DNA from: Marinihelvus sp036351115
Lineage (GTDB): Bacteria > Pseudomonadota > Gammaproteobacteria > Xanthomonadales > SZUA-36
Reading direction: 5' to 3'
Assembly: GCA_036351115.1 (NCBI GenBank)
Contig: JAZBOL010000101.1
Location: 1 to 64,000 of the forward strand
DNA length: 64,000 nucleotides
Each line of letters opens with the position of its first letter. Within the stretch, counting starts at the first letter, position 1. Below, piece after piece: positions 33,884-41,968 of this stretch. The notes below the pieces were generated by a model. That model saw nothing but the letters and a program-made list of their open reading frames with translations. It ran no database searches and was not told the origin of the DNA. The translations under genes and the position numbers were made by a program.

Positions 33884-33907
33884 ACGATTTGCGAAACGAT
33901 TTGCGAA
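33884..33907 (+). repeat. 12-bp tandem repeat upstream of algD
   Basis: Two exact, adjacent copies of ACGATTTGCGAA (33884-33895 and 33896-33907), three bases before the algD ribosome-binding site. This is in the only sizeable gap of the operon's second half. It could be an operator with tandem sites or an early duplication; its function is unknown. Confidence 0.5.
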
Positions 33908-33922
33908 ATGGGAGCAAGTGAC

Positions 33923-35236
33923 ATGAAACAGGTGATCAGTGTGTTCGGCATGGGGTACGTCGGCTGTGTGAGCGCCGCCTGCCTGGCCAGGGCGGGTCAC
34001 GAGGTGATCGGGGTGGACATCAACACCGAGAAGGTGCGCCTGATCAACGAGCTGGGCAAGTCGCCCATCATCGAGCCGGGCCTCGAGGAGCTCATGGGGG
34101 AAACCACCCGGGCTGGCAGGCTTCGCGCCACGACCGACTGCCGCGAGGCCGTGGAGCGCTCGGACATCGCGTTCATCTGCGTCGGCACCCCCGGTGACCA
34201 GCACGGGCAGCTGAATCTCGATGCGCTCAGGCGGGTCTGCCGTGACATCGGCGAATGCCTGCGGGACCGGGAGCGCCCCTTCACGGTGGTGGTGCGCAGC
34301 ACCATGCTGCCCGGCACGCTCGACAACACGGTGCGGACCGCGCTCCGGGAAGCGGCCGGCGCCGGGTTCGAATCCCGTGTGCGCCTGGCGATCAACCCCG
34401 AATTCATTCGCGAAGGCTCCGCCCTGAAGGACTTCGAGTCGCCGCCGTTCACCCTCGTGGGCTGCGAGGAGGAAGAAACCGCCGAGTTGCTCCGATCGAT
34501 CTACAACGGCGTGGAGGCGCCGTTCCTGCATACGAGCATCACCACCGCCGAGATGGTCAAGTATGCCTGCAACGCCTTTCATGCCCTCAAGGTGTGCTTC
34601 GCCAATGAAATCGGTGACAGCTGCGAGGCCCTGGGCGCCGATGCCCAGGAAGTCATGCGAATCTTCCGCATGGACGACAAGCTGAACGTGTCGCCGGCCT
34701 ATCTTCGGCCTGGCTTCGCCTTCGGCGGCTCCTGCCTGCCCAAGGACGTGAAGGCTCTGCTCTACGCCGCTCACCACGCGGATGTGAGCGTTCCCGTGCT
34801 GGAAGCGATCCTGCCGTCGAACCAGGCGCAGATTCAGCGTGGCATCGATGCCGTTCTCGCCACGGGCAAGAAAAAAATCGGCGTCGCCGGGCTGGCCTTC
34901 AAGCCCGATACGGACGACCTGCGGGAGAGCCCGCTCGTCACCCTGGTCGAGGCACTGATCGGCAAGGGGCTCGACGTCCAGATCCTGGACCGGAACGTTT
35001 CCCTCGCGCGGCTCACCGGCGCCAACCGGCAGTACATCAACGAGGAAATCCCGCATATTTCCTCGCTCATGTGCGAGGCACCCGAAGCGCTGGTGGAACA
35101 TGCGGAGGTACTGGTGGTCGGAACCGACAATGCGGACTCGGAAAAGCTCTGTTCCCTCGCACGGCCCGACCAGGTCATCGTTGACCTGACCCGAAAGGCC
35201 CGGAACCGGTCGGCGCCGGCGCAGCAGGCGGCCTGA
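33923..35236 (+). CDS. algD: GDP-mannose 6-dehydrogenase (AlgD-like)
   Basis: A 437-residue nucleotide-sugar dehydrogenase. The NAD site is FGMGYVGCVSAACLARAGHE; LGKSPIIEPGLEEL is the AlgD-type variant of the family; the active-site cysteine is C271 in FAFGGSCLPKD, close to C268 of Pseudomonas aeruginosa AlgD. The C-terminal part (DTDDLRESPLVTLVEALIGK, DRNVSLARLTGANRQYI) also follows AlgD. It oxidises GDP-mannose to GDP-mannuronate. ATG 33923 has GGGAG at eight-base spacing; an in-frame ATG at 33908 lacks a ribosome site. UDP-glucose specificity cannot be excluded by eye. Confidence 0.85.
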   Translation: MKQVISVFGMGYVGCVSAACLARAGHEVIGVDINTEKVRLINELGKSPIIEPGLEELMGETTRAGRLRATTDCREAVERSDIAFICVGTPGDQHGQLNLDALRRVCRDIGECLRDRERPFTVVVRSTMLPGTLDNTVRTALREAAGAGFESRVRLAINPEFIREGSALKDFESPPFTLVGCEEEETAELLRSIYNGVEAPFLHTSITTAEMVKYACNAFHALKVCFANEIGDSCEALGADAQEVMRIFRMDDKLNVSPAYLRPGFAFGGSCLPKDVKALLYAAHHADVSVPVLEAILPSNQAQIQRGIDAVLATGKKKIGVAGLAFKPDTDDLRESPLVTLVEALIGKGLDVQILDRNVSLARLTGANRQYINEEIPHISSLMCEAPEALVEHAEVLVVGTDNADSEKLCSLARPDQVIVDLTRKARNRSAPAQQAA

Positions 35237-35268
35237 ACCGTCTGGGCGAAACACAGGACGGACGGACA

Positions 35269-36924
35269 ATGAGCCTACGGTCGATCACCCACAGCAACGC
35301 GGGACGCCTGCTTGCGGGCATCGCGGCATTCGTGATGTTGCTTCCCATGGCTACCGCGGATTCCACGAACCCGCTGCCGGAGTTGCCCCGGGAGCGGGTG
35401 AGCCTGGACGTCCGTTCTCCGGGAACGGTGATCCGGGTCGGCGCCGGTGACAACCTGCAGGACGCCCTGGACGATGCCCGGCCCGGAGATATCGTGGAGC
35501 TGGAGCCCGGCGCGGAGTTCGACGGGCCCTTCGTGTTGCGCGACAAGGCAGTCGAAGCCGGCGAGGACGGCGCGGAACCGTGGATCACCGTGCGCACCGC
35601 TGCCGCTTCGGGGCCGCTGCCCCTGCCCGGCACCCGGGTGATGCCCGGAGACGGTCCCGCCATGGCCCGCCTGGTGTCCGGCCGGAACGCGGTGCTGCGC
35701 ACGGAAGCCGGCGCGAGCCACTATCGATTCATCGGCATCGAGTTTCGGCGCGTCTCGAGCTGGCTGCCGGGCGGCGCCGGCTCGGGATTCGACAGCCTCG
35801 TCAGCCTGGACGCCGGCAGCGACTCGGCGAATGACACGCCGCACCACTTCATCTTCGAGCGGTGTCTGTTCATCGGGGATCCGGAGGAAGGCACGCGTCG
35901 GGGCATGATCCTTAACTCCCGCCACACGGCGGTTGTGGACTCCCATTTCGAAAATTTCATGGCGCAGGGCGTGGACGCCCAGGCCATCGTCGGCTGGGCC
36001 GGGCCCGGGCCATTCCGGATCGAGAACAACCGCCTGGAGGGCTCCGGGGAGAACGTGATGTTCGGCGGCGCCGATCCCGCCATCGACGGGTTGGTGCCGT
36101 CCGACATCGAGATCATCGGCAACCACTTCACCAAACCGCTGGCCTGGCGCGTGGGGTCCGACGAGTTCGCGGGCACCCGCTGGACAATCAAGAACCTGTT
36201 CGAACTGAAGAATGCACGGCGGGTGCTGGTGAAGGGCAACCTGTTCGAACACAACTGGCCCGAGTCCCAGAACGGGTTCGCCGTCCTGTTCACGGTTCGG
36301 AACCAGGAAGGTGATGCCCCCTGGTCCGTCGTGGAGGACATCACTTTCACGGACAACGTGATGCGCCGTGTCGGCAGCGCCATCAACATTCTCGGCTACG
36401 ATGACATCCACACCAGCCGCCAGACCCGCCGCATCCTGATCCGCAACAACCTGTTCGACGAGGTCGGCGAGGCCTGGGGCCCGGGTGACCTGTTTCAGCT
36501 GATCGACGCGGCGGACAGCGTCACCATCGAGGACAACACGGCGCGCCACGCGGGACGCATCCTGATCGGAGAGTACCGACCCAGTGAGCGGTTTCGGATG
36601 GAGGACAACATCGTCGTCCACAACCGCTACGGCGTGGTGGGTTCGGACCGCGCGCCCGGAACCGATGCGCTCGAATGGTACTTTCCCGACGCCCGGTTCG
36701 TCGGCAACATGATCGTGGGCGGGGGTGGGCAGTCCTATCCGACGGACAACGAGTTTCCCGCGGCATTTCCCGAGGATCGCCTGTTGCCGGGCGCGGCGCC
36801 CAGCGAGGCCGTCGCCGAATCACGCTACGCCGCCGGCGCGAATCTGCGGACCCTGTGCCTGGCCCTGTCGGAAGTCGAGCGCCAGTCCGTCTGTGCGCCC
36901 GTGCTCGGTTCCGGATCACCGTAA
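35269..36924 (+). CDS. Exported right-handed parallel beta-helix protein
   Basis: A 551-residue protein with a signal peptide (hydrophobic core at about residues 14-30) and repeated beta-helix coils (for example EPGAEFDGPFVLRDK, IEIIGNHFTKP, ILIRNNLFDEV, VTIEDNTARH). The fold is that of pectate lyases and alginate C5-epimerases such as AlgG, but no catalytic motif could be confirmed. As the last gene of the operon, 32 bases after algD, it could modify or bind the secreted polysaccharide in the periplasm or outside the cell. Confidence 0.75.
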   Translation: MSLRSITHSNAGRLLAGIAAFVMLLPMATADSTNPLPELPRERVSLDVRSPGTVIRVGAGDNLQDALDDARPGDIVELEPGAEFDGPFVLRDKAVEAGEDGAEPWITVRTAAASGPLPLPGTRVMPGDGPAMARLVSGRNAVLRTEAGASHYRFIGIEFRRVSSWLPGGAGSGFDSLVSLDAGSDSANDTPHHFIFERCLFIGDPEEGTRRGMILNSRHTAVVDSHFENFMAQGVDAQAIVGWAGPGPFRIENNRLEGSGENVMFGGADPAIDGLVPSDIEIIGNHFTKPLAWRVGSDEFAGTRWTIKNLFELKNARRVLVKGNLFEHNWPESQNGFAVLFTVRNQEGDAPWSVVEDITFTDNVMRRVGSAINILGYDDIHTSRQTRRILIRNNLFDEVGEAWGPGDLFQLIDAADSVTIEDNTARHAGRILIGEYRPSERFRMEDNIVVHNRYGVVGSDRAPGTDALEWYFPDARFVGNMIVGGGGQSYPTDNEFPAAFPEDRLLPGAAPSEAVAESRYAAGANLRTLCLALSEVERQSVCAPVLGSGSP

Positions 36925-36946
36925 GTGTCCCTTTCTGGACACCGGG

Positions 36947-36967
36947 CTCCTGCCGAAACGGCGGGAG
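36947..36967. terminator. Possible hairpin between the EPS operon and the convergent gene
   Basis: CTCCTGCC, loop GAAAC, GGCGGGAG: an eight-base stem 23 bases after the beta-helix stop and 23 bases before the end of the opposing gene. There is no T-run on either side, so intrinsic termination is uncertain. Confidence 0.35.
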
Positions 36968-36989
36968 GGCAGGCTCCGGGGACCACGGG

Positions 36990-38420
36990 TCAGGCCGGGT
37001 CAGTCTCGAAGTTGTCCTTGAAGATGAGCGGCGGTCGAGTCGGCTCCGGCGGCGGCGGTGGCGGCGGCGGCACGGGCTCCGGCTCTTCGCCGGTCAGGAG
37101 GTGTGCCGGCACCTTGACCAGGAACACGTCGAGCCGGTCGCTGCGCATGTTGCTGGTCCAGATGAAGTAGCGACCGGTCACGTCCAGGTTACCCTTCGGC
37201 GATTTACCGTAAGTGTCGCCACCGCCACCGGCGCTCAGGCTGGTCATGACGGGCGCCACCACCAGCGTTTCTTTCGTACCGGAGAGTGGAAAGCAGACCA
37301 CTTCGTTGGCATGGGTCGACGTCCGGGAGTTCGCACTGCTTCCGCAGGCGTACTGGTTTTCGGCCGACACACCGGGGATGCTGTTGGTGTGGCTGACATG
37401 GGCCGGCGCCTGGGCAGACCAGTCGTCATTGTTATAGACGGGGGTGCCCTGGAGCGGTCCATCGAACTTCCACAGCTTTTGCGTGTTGGCGTCGTTGGCC
37501 CAGTTGTCGGCGGCCACCATGTAGCCGTGACCCAGGTCCGAGTGCCCGCCGGCGCCGTTTTGATCGTACAGAACCCGTTCGTTGCCCGTGTCGAGGTTGA
37601 TGATCCGGTTGTCTTCACCGGCCTGGCCGTCGACATTTTCCTTGATGACCAGCCAGTCTCCACTTCGATCGACCTGGCACTCGTCGAAGTTACCCTGCCG
37701 GTTGAACACGAGCACTTCGTCGCGATCCTCTCGATACACCACGCAACCGAGGCTCTGGTAAGCGCTGTTCTGGAGCGTCGCGGAATGGACCCGGTCATCG
37801 TCACTCGAGTGCGCCTGGAAGATGCGGTACCCGCCACCGAGTTCCGCGGACACGTCGAAGACGGTCTCGCTGGACCCGTTGAGCACGTCATGGCGCAGCA
37901 GCCTCGAGCCTTCCACGACGTAGAGCGCCGTCGGCAGGGTGCCGCTGAAGTACATGCCCTCAGCGTTCGCCCAGCTGAAACTGGAATTCTGGTTGAAGAT
38001 GGGGCCGAGCGGCTCGATCTGGTCCGTGACCTTGTTGTAGGCCACCAGGGACGGACCGCTTCCGCCCTGCGTGCGGCGCAGGCCAACGAGGATGAGCATG
38101 GTGTCCTGGCCGACGTGGTTGTTGGTGTTGCGCCAGTACGAGTAGCCCACGTAGTGCACGCAGTCGTTGCCGCCGCAGTCGCTCGGGTTGGTCAGGCGGA
38201 AGGCTTCCGTGTTGTAGGGCGCCGGAAAGGTGAACTTGCCCCGGTTGGGCAGCAGGCTCTCGATCTGGCTGCTGCTCAGAAGGGGACGGCCCTGAGCCGT
38301 GGCCGGCGTTTCGATAAACCCGCCGGGGGCTCCGGCGGCATAAGCGATGCCGCCCGGCATGCCGAGCAGGAACAAAACACATGCGCATCCCGCGCACAGG
38401 ATCGTGGTGTACAACCTCAT
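36990..38420 (-). CDS. Exported protein of unknown function with proline-rich linker and C-terminal tail
   Basis: A 476-residue protein. The signal peptide (about residues 1-28) ends near AYAA. The body has repeating strands with WxxD/N-type segments (LVAYNKVTDQIEPLGPIFNQ, RIINLDTGNERVLYDQNGAG, YMVAADNWANDA) suggestive of a beta-propeller, and several cysteines. Near the end an EPEPVPPPPPPPPEP linker leads to IFKDNFETDPA. Similar short FxDxFE-like tails after a linker occur on many secreted proteins of Xanthomonadales-like bacteria and may be a sorting or attachment tail, an impression I cannot verify here. AAGGAAG before ATG 38420 supports the start. No enzyme motif recognised. Confidence 0.6.
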   Translation of the reverse strand: MRLYTTILCAGCACVLFLLGMPGGIAYAAGAPGGFIETPATAQGRPLLSSSQIESLLPNRGKFTFPAPYNTEAFRLTNPSDCGGNDCVHYVGYSYWRNTNNHVGQDTMLILVGLRRTQGGSGPSLVAYNKVTDQIEPLGPIFNQNSSFSWANAEGMYFSGTLPTALYVVEGSRLLRHDVLNGSSETVFDVSAELGGGYRIFQAHSSDDDRVHSATLQNSAYQSLGCVVYREDRDEVLVFNRQGNFDECQVDRSGDWLVIKENVDGQAGEDNRIINLDTGNERVLYDQNGAGGHSDLGHGYMVAADNWANDANTQKLWKFDGPLQGTPVYNNDDWSAQAPAHVSHTNSIPGVSAENQYACGSSANSRTSTHANEVVCFPLSGTKETLVVAPVMTSLSAGGGGDTYGKSPKGNLDVTGRYFIWTSNMRSDRLDVFLVKVPAHLLTGEEPEPVPPPPPPPPEPTRPPLIFKDNFETDPA

Positions 38421-38781
38421 CTTTTACTTCCTTGTAAACAGACTGGGTTGAGCAAAACGTTATCGTAAACGAGGGCCAGCCGAAGGACCGCCCTAGATTA
38501 GGGAGAGAAAACCCCTATGTCATGCAACGATTTCGTTTTATTTGTGCTAGGTAAGTGTATAACTTTGGTTAAATGAAGCGCAAGTTTTGGCAATCAGGCG
38601 CGAGAGCGGAAAAACCCGCCGCCGCACTAGGGGTTTTACCTGAGGCAATTACCGACCATACCCCATGTCCCCGACGGCCCGCGGTGTCTAGACTTCGTGG
38701 TGTACGGATAGTCGCGTCCGTACCGGGAGCAGGGAGGTCTCTTGCAGCAGGCCGTGAACGGCCGAAAGGGGGGACCATGAA
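38421..38781. promoter_or_regulatory. Divergent intergenic region with GGGTTTT elements
   Basis: About 360 bases with no gene between two divergent coding sequences. AAAACCC at 38508-38514 (GGGTTTT toward the leftward gene), AAAACCC at 38611-38617 and GGGTTTT at 38631-38637 form inverted copies of the element found upstream of the EPS operon. An AT-rich stretch at 38535-38575 with TATAAC (38558-38563) is a possible promoter. A strong AGGGGGG precedes the rightward GTG start. Shared control with the EPS operon is an inference. Confidence 0.4.
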
Positions 38782-39345
38782 GTGTCCAGCATTGTGTCGG
38801 ATTCTCTGCTCAAGCCCGCAGAACACGCTCAGCCATTCAATTCACAGACCGCCTGGCCCGTAACCGCCTGGTCCGGCCAGGACCGGGGAGCCTTGCCAGA
38901 GGGCCACGCGGCGCCTCAACTGCTCCTTGCGCCGAATCGGCTCGAGATTCGCATTCCCATTCGCCACCTGGACGACATCGTCAAGGCGCGCCGCTCCGGG
39001 CGACTGCTGGCGAGGCAACTCGAATTCTCCGGAAGCCGCGTGGCGCTCGTGCTCACCGCGATCTCCGAACTTGCCCGCAACCTCCTCATGCATGCCGGCG
39101 GCGGAGAAATTGTGCTGACCCGATCCCGGGAGGAAGGGCGCGAGGGTGTCGTCGTGCTCGCCCGGGACACCGGCCCGGGCATCGCGGACGTCAACAGCGT
39201 GCTGGATTCCCCGAACCCGAATCCCTGCCTCGGCGGACGCGGCCTCAGCTGCCTCAACGCGTGCATGGATCGCTTCCAGATCAGCAGCCGCCCAGGTTCG
39301 GGAACCCAGGTCGAGTGCGAGGTATTCTCCGGCCGGACTTCCTGA
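38782..39345 (+). CDS. RsbT/RsbW-type ATP-binding regulator (GHKL fold)
   Basis: A 187-residue cytoplasmic protein. The first 55 residues are variable; the rest is a HATPase_c domain with ISELARNLLMHA (N box) and ARDTGPGIADV (G1 box), and GGRGLSCLNACMD in place of a G2 box. It is closest in form to RsbT-like switch kinases/anti-sigma factors. No STAS antagonist, sigma factor or PP2C phosphatase is nearby. The GTG at 38782 is chosen because a GGGGGG run ends eight bases before it; the ATG at 38777 is out of frame and too close to that site. Confidence 0.75.
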   Translation: MSSIVSDSLLKPAEHAQPFNSQTAWPVTAWSGQDRGALPEGHAAPQLLLAPNRLEIRIPIRHLDDIVKARRSGRLLARQLEFSGSRVALVLTAISELARNLLMHAGGGEIVLTRSREEGREGVVVLARDTGPGIADVNSVLDSPNPNPCLGGRGLSCLNACMDRFQISSRPGSGTQVECEVFSGRTS

Positions 39346-39431
39346 TTGCGAGAGCGTCAAGGCGTCCATGCGCGAACTTCAGGACACTGAACAGCGCACC
39401 GGAGATCGATCAAAATTTAGGTGGCCTTCAT

Positions 39432-39457
39432 ACAAAACTTAATTTTGTGTCTATACT
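39432..39457 (+). promoter_or_regulatory. Promoter with overlapping palindrome before the histidine kinase gene
   Basis: TATACT at 39452-39457 is a good -10 element. Immediately upstream is ACAAAA-CTTAA-TTTTGT (39432-39448), a near-perfect palindrome covering the -35 position, where no good hexamer is present. This fits an activator- or repressor-controlled promoter. It lies 51 bases before the kinase start. Confidence 0.5.
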
Positions 39458-39508
39458 GGACTGACACGCATAGTGTTTTAAGGGAGTTCACCGTGAGTAT
39501 CAGGGGAT

Positions 39509-40393
39509 ATGCCGGATCAGGATAGCCAGTCCAGGGCTCCTGATTCGCAACGCACAAAAAACGAAGATCGCGCCACCCAACGGCGCCGTCCGACAACAAT
39601 CACACCGATCGGATCGGGTGACCGAACGTCTTCCGAGCAGGGCGCTGCTTCGCCTCGGCTCGGTTTCGCCGTGAACAACGGGGGCTTTCGGCTGTCCCTG
39701 CGCGACATGGTGAGCGATGTCGCCGGCCGCACCGTCGACGCCGGGCCCCAGAACGAAGCGCAGGCCGCTATCGCGCGCATTCTCGACGCCCAGGAAGACA
39801 CCGCAAGACGCATCGCCCAGAGTCTTCACGACGAAGCTTCGCAGATGCTGGCGCTCGTGTACCTCGAACTGGCCAATATCGCGCGCAAGAGCCCGAAACC
39901 CACGGCGGACCGCATCGACCGGGTCATCCAGCACCTCGACTCCGTTTGCGAGCAGCTGCGCGGCCTGTCCCACGAATTACATCCCATGGTGCTCGAGCGC
40001 CACGGCCTGGTGCCCGCCCTGCACAAGCTGGCCAGCGGTGTGAGCAAGCGCTCCGGTCTCGCGGTCAGGGTCGTCGGCGAGGTCACCGACCTGTCACCGG
40101 CCATCGAGGTCTGCATTTACCGGGTTGCCCAGGAAGCACTGTCCAACGTGGTCCGTCACGCCGGCGCCCGCAAGGCGGAAATCCGGCTCTGGCAGACGGA
40201 ACATCGAATTCACTGTTCCATTCGCGATGATGGCGTCGGCTATCAACCGCGGGAACTGGAAGCAAAGGGAAGATACGAATCGGGGCTGGGGCTCGTAGGT
40301 ATCTTTGAACGGGTCGATTCGCTCGGCGGGGAGTGCCACATCCTCTCCGGGGGTCGCGAAGGCATGGAATTGAAATTGGGGATACCGATATGA
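39509..40393 (+). CDS. Soluble sensor histidine kinase (NarL/DegS-type, HisKA_3)
   Basis: A 294-residue kinase with no membrane helix. A charged 85-residue N-terminal region leads to the dimerisation helix ARRIAQSLHDEASQMLALVY with the phosphoryl histidine at H107, then a HATPase domain (YRVAQEALSNVVRHAGARKA; RDDGVGYQP; GLGLVGIFERVDSLGG). It would phosphorylate the regulator encoded next, with which it overlaps by four bases. AGGGG lies four bases before ATG 39509. A 10-codon GTG ORF at 39493 with a better ribosome site overlaps the start. The signal is presumably cytoplasmic. Confidence 0.88.
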   Translation: MPDQDSQSRAPDSQRTKNEDRATQRRRPTTITPIGSGDRTSSEQGAASPRLGFAVNNGGFRLSLRDMVSDVAGRTVDAGPQNEAQAAIARILDAQEDTARRIAQSLHDEASQMLALVYLELANIARKSPKPTADRIDRVIQHLDSVCEQLRGLSHELHPMVLERHGLVPALHKLASGVSKRSGLAVRVVGEVTDLSPAIEVCIYRVAQEALSNVVRHAGARKAEIRLWQTEHRIHCSIRDDGVGYQPRELEAKGRYESGLGLVGIFERVDSLGGECHILSGGREGMELKLGIPI

Positions 40394-41034
40394 ACAGCAC
40401 CACCCGGCCGACGTGCGTCATCGCCGATGACCACTGCATGTTCCGGCAGGCCATCCGGTCCTTGCTGGAAGACGAAGGATTCGACGTGGTCGGCGAGGCG
40501 ACCAACGGCCACGAGGCCGTCAAGCTCGTCACCCAGGAGAAGCCCCAGCTGGCGCTTCTCGACTACGGGATGCCCATCCTGAACGGGAGTTTCGCCGCAG
40601 CGGAGATCCTCAAACGGTCCCCGGAGACCCAGGTCGTGCTGCTGACCATGTACGACGATGAAACCTTCGCCCTCGACGCGGTGAAGAGCGGCGTCCGGGG
40701 ATACGTGCTCAAGGAACAGGCGGCCCAGGAACTGGTGGCCGCGCTGCGCCAGGTACTGAGCGGCTCGATTTACCTCAGCCCCGGCATTTCGGAATCGGTG
40801 GTCACCGCCCTGCTGTCCAAGAAAGAACAGCCTGCCGACCTGCTCACGGCGCGGGAAAAGCAGGTGCTGCAGCTGATCGCCGAGGGAAAGACGACCAAGG
40901 ACATCGCCAATCTGCTGCACCTGAGCGTCAAAACCGCCGAATCCCACCGCTCGAACATCATGAACCGGCTCGACGTGCACAACGTCGCGAGCCTGGTGCG
41001 CTATGCGATTCGACGGGGCATGATCGAGGCCTGA
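40390..41034 (+). CDS. NarL/FixJ-family response regulator
   Basis: A 214-residue regulator. The receiver domain has the acidic pair DD (13-14) and phosphoacceptor D58 in LALLDYGMP; the C-terminal LuxR-type helix-turn-helix is LTAREKQVLQLIAEGKTTKD through SVKTAESHRSNIMNRL. ATG 40390 overlaps the kinase stop (ATGA), so it is the cognate partner. Position beside the EPS locus makes the 21-bp repeats upstream of 14574 a candidate target, untested. Confidence 0.92.
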   Translation: MNSTTRPTCVIADDHCMFRQAIRSLLEDEGFDVVGEATNGHEAVKLVTQEKPQLALLDYGMPILNGSFAAAEILKRSPETQVVLLTMYDDETFALDAVKSGVRGYVLKEQAAQELVAALRQVLSGSIYLSPGISESVVTALLSKKEQPADLLTAREKQVLQLIAEGKTTKDIANLLHLSVKTAESHRSNIMNRLDVHNVASLVRYAIRRGMIEA

Positions 41035-41083
41035 GCAACTTCCACCATCGTGAGCGCACCCGCGACGGGCTGTCCCGGATGGC

Positions 41084-41800
41084 TCATCGGCCAAGCCAGT
41101 CGGGAAAGACGTCGATGCGGTAGCCCACGTTTCGCACGGTGATGATGCTTTCCGAAGCCGAGCGGAGTTTGTTTCGCAAACGACTCATGTGTACATCCAG
41201 GGTGCGCGTTTCCAGCTTGACCGCACGGGAGTGGCCCCAGACCCGCTCCATCAGGGTTTCCCGCGTCAACACACGGCCTTTGACCTGGAGCAGCTCCTGC
41301 AGCAGGCGATACTCGATTTCCGTGAGATGGACCGGGTCACGGCCCACGGAGACGGCCCACTGCTCCGGCACCATTTCGATCAGGCCTGCCCGAAGCACCT
41401 TCGGGTCCGGCTCGGCGGGCTCCCGGGGCTCGACTGCCACGACCTGCTCCAGCAGGGAGGCGGCGTCGAGCTGGCGGGACAGATAGGCGTCGGCGCCGGC
41501 GTTCAGGGCAGCGAGCTCGCTGGCGCGATCCTCACTGTCACCCAGGACGACGAGACGCGCACCCTCCGAGGCGGGCGCTGACCGGAGCTTTTCGCACAGG
41601 CGGATACCGCCCATGGGCGGCAACCTGAGATCCATGACGACGACGTCCGGCTGGTCGAGGGCGACGAGCACGCCGGCCTCGTCGGAGTTCGAGGCCAGCG
41701 ATACCGAGAAATCGGGTCCCTTGCTGGCCGATTCGATCGCCAGCCTGGCCTTCCAGTCGGCCACCGCGATCAACAGCTTGAGCGGAATTTGCCCTGTCAC
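41084..41800 (-). CDS. OmpR/PhoB-family response regulator without adjacent kinase
   Basis: A 238-residue regulator. The receiver has D57 in VVMDLRLPP; a linker with a PREPAEPDP stretch leads to a winged-helix output domain (HLTEIEYRLLQELLQVKGRV, RTLDVHMSRLRNKL, VRNVGYRI). The N-terminal acidic pair is reduced to a single Asp (IAVADWKA), so phosphorylation may be atypical. GTG 41800 is preferred because an AGGA lies just upstream; in-frame ATGs at 41827 and 41851 lack good sites. It is convergent with the NarL-type regulator gene. Confidence 0.8.
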   Translation of the reverse strand: MTGQIPLKLLIAVADWKARLAIESASKGPDFSVSLASNSDEAGVLVALDQPDVVVMDLRLPPMGGIRLCEKLRSAPASEGARLVVLGDSEDRASELAALNAGADAYLSRQLDAASLLEQVVAVEPREPAEPDPKVLRAGLIEMVPEQWAVSVGRDPVHLTEIEYRLLQELLQVKGRVLTRETLMERVWGHSRAVKLETRTLDVHMSRLRNKLRSASESIITVRNVGYRIDVFPDWLGR

Positions 41801-41968
41801 GAACCATCCTGCCTGTCGTCCTGGCATCTCTTCAAAGTCTAGGAGCTGCAAACCACTGAAACAAACAGGTATTCACCCGATGCCGGGTAGGGAAACGCCT
41901 GATTCGGCACTTGCTTCGCCCGCTGCCCCGGACCGATACTGCTTTTTTGCTTGCGGGAACACTGCGCC

